Positions 32,251-40,091 of a stretch of DNA of 44,945 bases are shown here, in pieces. The DNA is from an uncultured Asticcacaulis sp. (GTDB lineage Bacteria; Pseudomonadota; Alphaproteobacteria; Caulobacterales; Caulobacteraceae). The stretch lies in contig CAKZJB010000221.1 of the NCBI GenBank assembly GCA_936940865.1, forward strand, positions 1 through 44,945, written 5' to 3'. How positions within the stretch are numbered: position 1 is the first letter of the stretch; every line of letters starts with the position of its first letter. A program made the position numbers and the translations under genes. Below the pieces are notes generated by a model that saw nothing but the letters and a program-made list of their open reading frames with translations, was not told the DNA's origin and did not search any database.

Positions 32251-33909
32251 ATGAGCGACGATTACAAGCACCAGCGCGACCGGTACATGGCATTTTCGCT
32301 GGCGGCGGCAGACCTGCTGATAGAAGCGGGGCCGGACCTGAAAATCGTCCAGACGGTCGGCGCCAGCCAGGCGCTTCTGGGACATCTAGGCGATCTCAAG
32401 GGACGCGACATCGTCGACGTTTTCGCCGCGTCCGACCGTACCTTCGCCCGTCATCTTTTGCAGCGCGCCTTGCGCGCGGGCCGTATCGAACCGTGCGGCC
32501 TGCATCTCGACCAGCGTTCGGGCATGCCCTTGCTGGTCAACCTGGGCGCCTGCCACCTGCCGACCGCCGGCAGCATCTATGTCAGCCTGACCGTGCTGTC
32601 CGACGCCATGGTCCTGACAACCGAAAGTCACGATGCTTCGGGCCTGCTCGACCGCGAGGATTTCGAGGAGATGGCCGGCCGGGTGCTCGACCTCGACGGC
32701 GACCGTGCGCCACGCGAAATGAAGCTGATTCGCTTCAAGGGCCTTGCCGGTGTCATCCGCGGCCTGCCCAGAGCCCAGTCCGACCAGCTGCTGGGCGAAA
32801 TCGGCTCGGCGCTTCGTGCCCAGTCGATGGGCGGTAATGCGGCAGCGCGGCTGTCGGACGAAGAATTCAGCTATCTCGCTCCGGTCAAGGGGGACCCTTC
32901 GACGCCGGACGTCCTGGCGCAGGACCTGACAGACCTGGCCAAGGATGCGCTCAAGGCGGCCGGGGTCGCCGGCGACGCCATCAGGCCGAGCGTGATGAGC
33001 TTCGAGCTCAACACCGGCAATCTCGACGAGGACAGCGTGGCGCGGGCGCTCAGCTTCGCCCTGACGCATTTCTGCCATCCGGACAACCGTCCTCCGGCCG
33101 CCTCGCTGCAGGACAGCCTGGCCCAGGCCATGGATGAGACGGTCCAGCACTTCGATTCGATCCGCAACCTGATCGAGGACAAGAATTTCACCCTGTTCTA
33201 TCAGCCGGTTGTCGATCTCGACACGCGCAAGGTCCACCATTATGAGGCGCTGATGCGCTTCAAGGACGGGCGCAAGGTCTTCGACACCATCCGTCTTTCG
33301 GAGCAACTGGGCCTGGTCAAGGATTTCGACCTGGCGGTCGCCAAGAAGGCACTGGAAACCCTGCAGACGCACGACGGCGTCACCATCGCCGTCAATATGT
33401 CGGGCCTGTCGGTCCAGGACGATACCTTCCGCGACTCTTTGAAACAGCTTCTGGCGCCGTTCCGCATGCTGAACCGCCGCCTGATGTTCGAATTGACCGA
33501 ATCGAGCGCCATCGAGGACATGGACGCCGCCGGCAACTTTCTGAAATGGCTGCGCCAGCAAGGTTTCGGCGTCTGCCTCGACGACTTCGGCGCCGGCGCC
33601 GCCGCCTATGCGTATCTGCGCCGCTTCGACGTCGACTTCGTCAAGATCGACGGGCCTTTCCTGCGTGACGCGCGGGAAAATCCGCGTCAGCGCGCCCTGC
33701 TCAAGTCGGTCGCCGTCCTGTGCAAGGATCTTCGCAGCAAGGTCGTGGCCGAGATGATCGAGGACGAGGAAACCGCCAAGCTGTGCAAGGCGCTGGGTAT
33801 CGAATACGGCCAGGGTTTCCTCTTCGGCAAGCCGCGCGCCGAGATCGTGGTGCAAAAGGATGTCCAGCCCGCCGCCCGCCGTGCCGGGATCAAGGAGAGC
33901 TGGGGGTAA
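32251..33909 (+). CDS. PAS - degenerate GGDEF - EAL cyclic-di-GMP phosphodiesterase
   Basis: A 552-residue cytoplasmic protein. An N-terminal PAS-like domain (about 1-125) is followed by a region that aligns with diguanylate cyclases but has RLSDEEFSYLAP where GGDEF should be (Ser202-Phe206), so it should not make c-di-GMP. The C-terminal EAL domain keeps the active residues: E332-A-L in YEALMRF, the Asn of NMSG, FELTES, LDDFGAG, VKIDG, the Glu of EMIEDEE, and YGQGFLFGKP. It probably hydrolyses c-di-GMP to pGpG. The start at 32251 (MSDDYKHQ) is preferred over 32185. It lies directly before the galactan locus but has no evident link to it. Confidence 0.88.
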   Translation: MSDDYKHQRDRYMAFSLAAADLLIEAGPDLKIVQTVGASQALLGHLGDLKGRDIVDVFAASDRTFARHLLQRALRAGRIEPCGLHLDQRSGMPLLVNLGACHLPTAGSIYVSLTVLSDAMVLTTESHDASGLLDREDFEEMAGRVLDLDGDRAPREMKLIRFKGLAGVIRGLPRAQSDQLLGEIGSALRAQSMGGNAAARLSDEEFSYLAPVKGDPSTPDVLAQDLTDLAKDALKAAGVAGDAIRPSVMSFELNTGNLDEDSVARALSFALTHFCHPDNRPPAASLQDSLAQAMDETVQHFDSIRNLIEDKNFTLFYQPVVDLDTRKVHHYEALMRFKDGRKVFDTIRLSEQLGLVKDFDLAVAKKALETLQTHDGVTIAVNMSGLSVQDDTFRDSLKQLLAPFRMLNRRLMFELTESSAIEDMDAAGNFLKWLRQQGFGVCLDDFGAGAAAYAYLRRFDVDFVKIDGPFLRDARENPRQRALLKSVAVLCKDLRSKVVAEMIEDEETAKLCKALGIEYGQGFLFGKPRAEIVVQKDVQPAARRAGIKESWG

Positions 33910-33959
33910 AACCGCCTCGACGGCCGGCGGAAAACGACCGTCCAGGCATCGTAGTGAAT

Positions 33960-35315
33960 ATGACCCAGAAAATCCTTGTTCCCCTGTTCGCCGCCGCGCT
34001 GCTCGCCGCGAATTCCGTGTCCGCGCATGAGCCATGGTTCGGCGCCGATCTCTCCTATGTCAACGAGATGCAGGCGTGCGGCGCGCACTACGCCTATCAA
34101 GGCGAGACCGATCCCTACGCCATCTTTGCCAGGTCGGGCACGAACATCGTGCGTGTCCGGCTTTGGAACAACCCGACCTGGACGAAATACTCCAATGTCG
34201 CCGACGTGACGAAGACCATTGCGGCGGCAAAGGCGCGCGGCATGAAGGTGCTGCTCGACTTCCACTATTCCGACGACTGGGCCGACGGCGACCACCAGAT
34301 CGTACCGGCGGCGTGGGCGAAGCTCGACACGGACGCACAAGCCGGGGCGTTGTACCAGTTCACGCTCGATACGCTGAACGGGCTGAAGGCCAAGGGCTTG
34401 ATGCCCGACGCCGTACAGGTCGGCAATGAGACCAATCACGAAATCATGCTGCCGGGCGATGGCAAGCCGACGAAGCCGATCGACTGGACGCGTAATGCCA
34501 AACTGTTCAATGCCGGTATAAGCGCCGTGCGCGACGCGTCGCGGGACAGCGCCATCAAGCCGGACATCATGCTGCACATCGCGCAGCCGGAAAACGTCGA
34601 GGCCTGGTTCGCCGATGCCGAAGCGGCCGGCGTCAGGGATTTCGACATCATCGGCATGAGCTATTACCGCAAGTGGTCGAAGGACGACTTCGCGGCGGCG
34701 GCCGAAACCATCCGTCGAGTCCACGCCCGCTTCGGCAAGGACGTGGTGATCGTCGAGACCGCCTATCCCTTCACCGACGACTATGCCGACAACGCACCCA
34801 ACCTGCTGGGTTCGGATTCCGCCCTGCCGGGCTATCCGGTGACGCCGGAAGGGCAGGCGAAATACATGCACGACCTGATGCAGCTGACGCTCGATTCCGG
34901 CGGCATGGGCGTCGTCTACTGGGAGCCGGCCTGGGTGTCCACGAAATGCAGCACGCGATGGGCGCAGGGGTCGAACTGGGAAAACGCCGCCTTCTTCGAT
35001 TTCAAGGGCAAGGCTCTGCCGGCGCTGGAATGGCCGAAGGCGTCATACGTCATGCCGGTCGAAATCACCTTTACCGTGCCCGACCATGGCCAGGCGGCAC
35101 AGTATCTCAGCGGCGATTTCACCGGCGGCGTCGATGTCGCCATGACGAAGACAACCCAAGGCTTCGTCTACACGACGGCCCTGCGCCCCGGCAGCGATGT
35201 CGTGGTCGGTACGGCCGAGACGGAGGCGGGGCTCGATACGGCCGAGGCGCTGAGCCTGACTGTCCCCGATGCTCCGCGGACCGTGGCCCTGGTGAAACAG
35301 CGGCCTATATTATAA
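33960..35315 (+). CDS. Arabinogalactan endo-beta-1,4-galactanase (GH53)
   Basis: A 451-residue exported GH53 enzyme that cuts beta-1,4-galactan. A signal peptide ends near ANSVSA-HE. GADLSYVNEMQACG, VRVRLWNNP and LLDFHYSDDWADGDHQ are GH53 signatures. The acid/base is Glu157 in VGNETNHE and the nucleophile Glu266 in VIVETAYPF. After the catalytic domain (ending about FDFKGKALPALEW) an extra C-terminal domain of about 80 residues (YVMPVEITFTVPDHGQ onward) has the look of a beta-sandwich accessory module. An in-frame GTG two codons upstream (33954) is an alternative start. It opens the galactan locus with sigma factor, FecR, TonB receptor and GH2 beta-galactosidase downstream. Confidence 0.93.
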   Translation: MTQKILVPLFAAALLAANSVSAHEPWFGADLSYVNEMQACGAHYAYQGETDPYAIFARSGTNIVRVRLWNNPTWTKYSNVADVTKTIAAAKARGMKVLLDFHYSDDWADGDHQIVPAAWAKLDTDAQAGALYQFTLDTLNGLKAKGLMPDAVQVGNETNHEIMLPGDGKPTKPIDWTRNAKLFNAGISAVRDASRDSAIKPDIMLHIAQPENVEAWFADAEAAGVRDFDIIGMSYYRKWSKDDFAAAAETIRRVHARFGKDVVIVETAYPFTDDYADNAPNLLGSDSALPGYPVTPEGQAKYMHDLMQLTLDSGGMGVVYWEPAWVSTKCSTRWAQGSNWENAAFFDFKGKALPALEWPKASYVMPVEITFTVPDHGQAAQYLSGDFTGGVDVAMTKTTQGFVYTTALRPGSDVVVGTAETEAGLDTAEALSLTVPDAPRTVALVKQRPIL

Positions 35316-35321
35316 TACAAT
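35309..35321. promoter_or_regulatory. AT-rich dyad, copy 1 (end of GH53 gene)
   Basis: Read on the minus strand it is ATTGTATTATAAT, differing by one base (the centre) from the site before the GH2 gene at 40066. It covers the GH53 stop codon and lies about 140 bases before the ECF sigma gene. It is also enclosed by GCCTAT/ATAGGC arms and may double as a hairpin. Confidence 0.4.
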
Positions 35322-35461
35322 AGGCTGGCCAAAGCGCCAAAACGTGTTATGACTCTGTCACAAAGACTGGTTTTCGACTGAAAAACCGGCACGTGACAGG
35401 GAGGAATACGAAAAATGGCGGAAAGAACGCTGCCAGGCATCATAATAATGGAAGCAAGGTC

Positions 35462-36043
35462 ATGACGGCGGCGAACAGCCGTGCCGCCCTTCTGGCCTTC
35501 GTGGGGACACAGATCCTGCCGCATGAGGCGGATCTGCGCCGTATGCTGACTCGGCTGGGTGTGAAGGCGCATGAACGCGACGATATCGTGCAGGAGGTCT
35601 ATTGCCGGCTGTTGCGGCTGGACGGGGTCGATCACATCGACGACCCGCGCGCCTATCTGTTTCGCACGGCCCGCAACGTCGTCCTGGCGCAGATCCGGCG
35701 CAACCGCGTGGTGTCGATCATGACCATGCAGAATCTCGACGACCTCCACGTGGCCGACGCGATGCCCAATCCCGAGACGGCGACCGCCGCGCGGGTGGAA
35801 CTGAACCAGGTGCTGGGCCTGATCCGCGACCTGCCGGAGCGCTGCCGCCAGGTTTTCGAACTGCGCAAGGTGCATGGCCTGTCGCAGGCCGAGACCGCCG
35901 CGCGCCTGGGCGTCAGCGAAAACATCGTCGAAAAGGAAACGGCGAAGGGCCTTACCGCCATCCTGAAGACACTGTCGGCGTCGCCGCTGCTGACCAAACG
36001 CGTGCCTGCGAGCGCCCCGGGAGCGCGGCATGTCGTCGATTGA
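35462..36043 (+). CDS. ECF sigma factor, FecI type
   Basis: A 193-residue extracytoplasmic-function sigma factor. Region 2 is readable in ERDDIVQEVYCRLLRLDGVDHIDDPRAYLFRTARNVVLAQIRR, and region 4 in IRDLPERCRQVFELRKVHGLSQAETAARLGVSENIVEKETAKGL. The start at 35462 (MTAANSRA) has AAGG just upstream; a longer frame from 35393 lacks support. The gene overlaps the FecR gene by 14 bases, and the STN-containing receptor follows, which is the FecI-FecR-FecA surface-signalling arrangement. Here the signal should be a galactan oligosaccharide rather than iron, judged by the flanking GH53 and GH2 genes. Confidence 0.9.
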   Translation: MTAANSRAALLAFVGTQILPHEADLRRMLTRLGVKAHERDDIVQEVYCRLLRLDGVDHIDDPRAYLFRTARNVVLAQIRRNRVVSIMTMQNLDDLHVADAMPNPETATAARVELNQVLGLIRDLPERCRQVFELRKVHGLSQAETAARLGVSENIVEKETAKGLTAILKTLSASPLLTKRVPASAPGARHVVD

Positions 36044-37010
36044 CCAGCTTGCCTCGAACTGGGTCGCGCGCCGGTATTCCGGCCGGATGGACGCGGCCGC
36101 GGAGGCCGCGTTCCAGGTGTGGCACGACGCCGACCCGCGTCATGCCGGCGCCTACCTGCGCGCCGAGGCGGCATGGGTACTGCTCGACCGAAGCCAGGTT
36201 CTGACACACGGCGATGGTATTTCCGAAGATATCCTGTCAAGTCCCCTGAGCGCTTTGCCCAATCGCGCCCGGCCGGAGCCGACCCGGCGGGCCGTGCTGA
36301 TGGGGACGGTTGCGGCCTCGGTCGCGGCGCTGGCCGGCATGGCCTGGTTCCTCAGGAGCCGTCTGAGTTTCGAAACCGGCCGCGGCGAACTGCGCAAGGT
36401 GCCGCTGGCCGACCGCTCTCTGGCCGCCATCAATACCGACAGCCGTATCGATGTCGCCATGAGCCCGCGCCGCCGTGACATCCATCTGGTCAAGGGCGAG
36501 GCCTGGTTCGAGGTCGCCAAGAATCCCGATGCGCCCTTCGTCGTGTCGGCCGGCGACATTCGCGTGCGCGCGGTCGGAACGGCGTTCAGCGTCCGCCGCC
36601 ATGACGACGGCGCCGATGTGCTGGTGACCGAAGGCATAGTCGAGACATGGAGCGTGCGCGAACCCGGAAAGAAGACTCGTCTGAGCGCCGGCGACCAGGC
36701 CTTCGTCGCGGACGCGGCCAGGGTCGCCACGGCCTATGAGCCCGACGAGGTGACGCGCAAGCTGGCCTGGCGCGAGCGCAAGATCATCCTGCGCGAAGAG
36801 ACCCTGTCCGACGCGGTCGCCGAGTTCAACCGTTACAACGAGCAGCAGATCGTCATCGCCGACCCGTCCCTGGCCGGCCTGAAGCTGGTGGGCGGCTTCG
36901 ACGTCGACCAGCCAGAAGACTTCGCGCGCTCGGTCCATGCCGCCTCCGAAGCGCCGGTCAGCATCCGCAGCGACCGTATCATAATTGGCACACAATCGGG
37001 CGCCGGATAA
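36030..37010 (+). CDS. FecR-family anti-sigma regulator
   Basis: A 326-residue transmembrane anti-sigma factor. The N-terminal DUF4880-type cytoplasmic domain (QLASNWVARRYSGRMDAAAEAAFQVWHDADPRH) is followed by one membrane segment (about residues 88-108). The periplasmic FecR domain comes next (ELRKVPLADRSLAAINTDSRIDV, IHLVKGEAWFEVAKNPDAPFVVSAGDIRVRAVGTAFSVR), then an STN-like C-terminal segment (REETLSDAVAEFNRYNEQQIVIADPSL). It should hold the upstream sigma factor and receive the signal from the downstream receptor. Start overlaps the sigma gene by 14 bases, implying coupled translation. Confidence 0.93.
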   Translation: MSSIDQLASNWVARRYSGRMDAAAEAAFQVWHDADPRHAGAYLRAEAAWVLLDRSQVLTHGDGISEDILSSPLSALPNRARPEPTRRAVLMGTVAASVAALAGMAWFLRSRLSFETGRGELRKVPLADRSLAAINTDSRIDVAMSPRRRDIHLVKGEAWFEVAKNPDAPFVVSAGDIRVRAVGTAFSVRRHDDGADVLVTEGIVETWSVREPGKKTRLSAGDQAFVADAARVATAYEPDEVTRKLAWRERKIILREETLSDAVAEFNRYNEQQIVIADPSLAGLKLVGGFDVDQPEDFARSVHAASEAPVSIRSDRIIIGTQSGAG

Positions 37011-37110
37011 AATTGTCGTACAAGGGGCGGCGGAAAAATATTCGCCCACGCATCTGACATCGTAAGGGCCGGGAACTGCCCTTGGCACTTATAATAACAG
37101 GGAAATCCAC

Positions 37111-39996
37111 ATGTCAGACTTTTTCAATGCCGGCCTGCGGGCGGCCCTTCTGGGCTCGGTCGCGGTCGTCGCCATTGCTGCTCCGGCGATGGCGCAGGGA
37201 GAAAAGACGTTCAACATTCCGGCGCAGGACGCCGTATCGTCGGTGCCCAGCTTCGTGCAGCAGTCCGACCTTCAGGTTCTGGCGACCGCCGCCGACCTTA
37301 AGGGCGTGCGCACCAACGCCGTCCAGGGCACGATGGCGCCCGAATCCGCGCTCGACGCCCTGATCCGCGGCACCGGGCTTTCGATCAAGAGCCGCGACGG
37401 TTCGTCGGTGGTGCTGGTTCGCGCCGCCACGGCCGAAGCTGCCGCGACACCGGCCGCCGCCGAAGCGCCTGCCGATTCGCAGGAAGTCGTCGTGACCGGT
37501 GTTCGCAAGTCGCTGCGTGAAGCGCTCGACGTCAAGCGCCATCAGGCCGGCGTCATGGAAGCCGTTTCGGCCAAGGACATCGGCGTCCTGCCGGACGTGA
37601 CCATCGCCGAAACCCTGAACCGCCTGCCGGGCCTGAATGCGTCGCGCGACCGGGGCAACGACAGCCAGGCGTCTATCCGGGGGCTGGGCGCCCGCATGGT
37701 GCTGGGCACGGTCAATGGCCGCGAAGTCGCCTCGTCCGAACCGGACCGCAATATCCGCTGGGAAATCTATCCGTCGGAAGTGATCTCGGGCGCCGCCGTC
37801 TACAAGTCGTCGGAAGCCAAGCTGATCTCGGGCGGCATTTCGGGTACGGTCGACCTCCAGACCATCCGCCCGCTCGATTATCGCGGCCCGTCGCTCGTCC
37901 TGCGCGCCGGCCCCGTCTATTACGACGGCGGCTCGCGTTTCCCGGGCTATGACGGCATGGGCTATCGCGGCGCCCTGTCCTACGTCACCAAGCTGACGCC
38001 CAATCTCGGCCTCGTCATCGGCCTGACGTCGCAACAGCAGAAGAACGGCTTCGAGTCGGTCCAGGGCTGGGGCTACAACTTCGGCGCCGACAACGGCCCG
38101 GTCCTGGCCAGCCAGCCGACCACCAAGTACAACACGCCGTGGGGTGCGCAGTCCGAAGCCAAGAAGCTGACCGAAACCCGCAACGGCGTCTCGTTGGGCC
38201 TGCAGTACAAGCCCGCCGACAATTTCGAGCTGGCCTACGACCTGCTCTATTCGGACGTGAAGATCGACGAGAACCAGGACCAGGCCTGGTACGGCGGCAA
38301 CAAGTGGGGCAACTGGGACGGCGGCAACTATGCCGACTACGTCGCGGGCGCTGCCATCGGCGGCCAGCCGGTCATCCAGAACGGCGACGTGGTCGCGGCC
38401 ACCCTGCCGTACGGCCAGGATCAATCGATCGTCGCCAAGTACACCGAAGACAAGACCCTGCTGGTTACCGGCCTGAACGCCAAGTGGAAAACGGGTGCGT
38501 GGACCATCACGGCCGACGCCGCCTATTCGAAGGCCGAGCGCAACAACCTGTGGCGCGCCGCCGAATTCATCTACTGGCCGACCTGGGAAAGCTTCGATTT
38601 CCGCGGCAAGCCGGTGATCAAGGTCAGCCAGGACCCGACGACGCAGACCCAGAGCGCCAACGGCGGCCAGTGGTCGGACGGCCGCGTCGCCGACACCCTG
38701 TCGTCGGGCCAGCTCGACTTCAAGCGCACCTTCGGTGATGAAGGCTTCACCTCGGTCATGTTCGGCGTCCGCTATGCCGACCGCACCAAGGAACTGGCCG
38801 ACGCCAGCGGTTCGGCTTCGGTGCTGTCCGGCGTCACCTCGGTGCCGTCGGCCATGCTGACCGCCTACACCTTCAAGAACTTCGACGTCCCGACCATCCT
38901 TACCGGCAATTTCGACGCCCTGGCCAGCTATCTCTACGGCTCGAACCTGTACCAGGACGCCAAGTCCCTGCCGGCCAACAACACCGTAAAGGAAAAGGTC
39001 GCAGAAGCCTATCTCGAAGGCACCTATGCGACGACCTTCTCGGGCGTTCCGGTCGACGGCAATATCGGCTTCCGTCTCGTCAACGCCCAGACCCGCTCGG
39101 ACGGCACCTCGTCCATGGGCGGCGGCTGGTTCCAGGACCTGAGCGGCAACTGGGCCTACTACCCCCTGGTCGTCAGCCATGCTTCGGGCGGCCGCAACTA
39201 CACCACCATCCTGCCGTCGGCGACGGCGCGCTTCGACTATGGCGACGGCCGCTATCTCAAGCTGTCGGCCGCCAAGGTCATCTCGCGTCCGCCGCTCAAC
39301 GACCTGACCGCGACCCTGACCCTGTCGCCCGTGGCGCCTTATTCGGGCGGCGGCGGCAACCCGTACCTGAAGCCGTTCGAAGCGACGCAGTTCGACGCCA
39401 GCTATGAATGGTACTTCAACAAGGACTCGCTGGTCGCCGCCTCGGGCTACTACAAGCTGGTCGACAACTATGTCGGCTATGCCCAGCGCACCCAGGTGAT
39501 CAACGGCAACAGCTATACGCTGACCTCGCCGGTCAACGCGACCAAGGGCGGTTATATCCGCGGCGCCGAATTCACCTTCCAGACACCGTTCAGCTTCCTC
39601 CCGGGCTTCGGCATCTATTCGAACCTGTCGCTGGTCGATTCCGATCTGAAGGAAATGGTCTATAATCTGCCGATGGTCGGCCTGGCCAAGACGACGGGCA
39701 CGCTCGACCTGTGGTATTCGGGCCATGGCATCGATGCCCGTCTCGGCACCAAGTACCATTCGACCTATACGGCGATCTACGGCTGGGACGATTCGGCGCT
39801 GATCCGCGTGAAGCCGGAAACGACGCTTGACCTGTCGATCGGCTATACGGTCAACAGCCACATCCAGCTGCGTCTCCAGGCCAACAACCTGCTCGATACG
39901 CCGCTGAAGACCTATCAGAACAATGTCGAAGACCGCCTCGGCCGCTATGACTATTACGGTCACCGTATCCTGGCCGACATCACGTTCAAGTACTAA
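37111..39996 (+). CDS. TonB-dependent receptor/transducer with STN domain (galactan locus)
   Basis: A 961-residue outer-membrane receptor. The signal peptide ends at about residue 28 (APAMA-Q). An STN domain follows (about 30-105: KTFNIPAQDAVSSVPSFVQQSDLQVLATAADLKGVRTNAVQGT), the part that touches FecR in surface signalling. Then come a TonB-box-like EVVVTGVRKSLREAL, the plug (VLPDVTIAETLNRLPGL) and a barrel ending ILADITFKY. With the FecI/FecR pair just upstream and galactan hydrolases on both sides, it is probably the oligogalactoside importer and sensor. A hairpin of AAGGGC/GCCCTT (37064-37083) lies in its 100-bp leader. Substrate assignment is by context only. Confidence 0.93.
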   Translation: MSDFFNAGLRAALLGSVAVVAIAAPAMAQGEKTFNIPAQDAVSSVPSFVQQSDLQVLATAADLKGVRTNAVQGTMAPESALDALIRGTGLSIKSRDGSSVVLVRAATAEAAATPAAAEAPADSQEVVVTGVRKSLREALDVKRHQAGVMEAVSAKDIGVLPDVTIAETLNRLPGLNASRDRGNDSQASIRGLGARMVLGTVNGREVASSEPDRNIRWEIYPSEVISGAAVYKSSEAKLISGGISGTVDLQTIRPLDYRGPSLVLRAGPVYYDGGSRFPGYDGMGYRGALSYVTKLTPNLGLVIGLTSQQQKNGFESVQGWGYNFGADNGPVLASQPTTKYNTPWGAQSEAKKLTETRNGVSLGLQYKPADNFELAYDLLYSDVKIDENQDQAWYGGNKWGNWDGGNYADYVAGAAIGGQPVIQNGDVVAATLPYGQDQSIVAKYTEDKTLLVTGLNAKWKTGAWTITADAAYSKAERNNLWRAAEFIYWPTWESFDFRGKPVIKVSQDPTTQTQSANGGQWSDGRVADTLSSGQLDFKRTFGDEGFTSVMFGVRYADRTKELADASGSASVLSGVTSVPSAMLTAYTFKNFDVPTILTGNFDALASYLYGSNLYQDAKSLPANNTVKEKVAEAYLEGTYATTFSGVPVDGNIGFRLVNAQTRSDGTSSMGGGWFQDLSGNWAYYPLVVSHASGGRNYTTILPSATARFDYGDGRYLKLSAAKVISRPPLNDLTATLTLSPVAPYSGGGGNPYLKPFEATQFDASYEWYFNKDSLVAASGYYKLVDNYVGYAQRTQVINGNSYTLTSPVNATKGGYIRGAEFTFQTPFSFLPGFGIYSNLSLVDSDLKEMVYNLPMVGLAKTTGTLDLWYSGHGIDARLGTKYHSTYTAIYGWDDSALIRVKPETTLDLSIGYTVNSHIQLRLQANNLLDTPLKTYQNNVEDRLGRYDYYGHRILADITFKY

Positions 39997-40026
39997 CCTC
40001 CGTAACCTCCCTACGGAGCAACTCAT

Positions 40027-40063
40027 GGCCGGATGCTTGCAAAACAGGTGTCCGGCCTTTATT
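40027..40063 (+). terminator. Terminator-like hairpin after the galactan receptor gene
   Basis: GGCCGGA (40027-40033) and TCCGGCC (40051-40057) pair around a 17-nt loop and are followed by tttatt. It lies 30 bases after the receptor stop. The stem is short and the loop large, so termination may be partial. Confidence 0.5.
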
Positions 40064-40065
40064 AT

Positions 40066-40078
40066 ATTGTAATATAAT
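40066..40078. promoter_or_regulatory. AT-rich dyad, copy 2 (upstream of GH2 gene)
   Basis: ATTGTAATATAAT, inside an 18-bp symmetric stretch (ATTATATT-gt-AATATAAT, 40061-40078), sits 14-26 bases before the beta-galactosidase start. It matches the site at 35309-35321 in 12 of 13 positions. It also contains TATAAT, which could be the -10 of a promoter. Confidence 0.42.
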
Positions 40079-40091
40079 TATAACCGGAAAC

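Noticed and set aside
37020-37110. FecI-dependent promoter before the galactan receptor
   Set aside because: A GGAAAA and a CGT element are present, but their spacing (about 25 bases) is too long for an ECF promoter.
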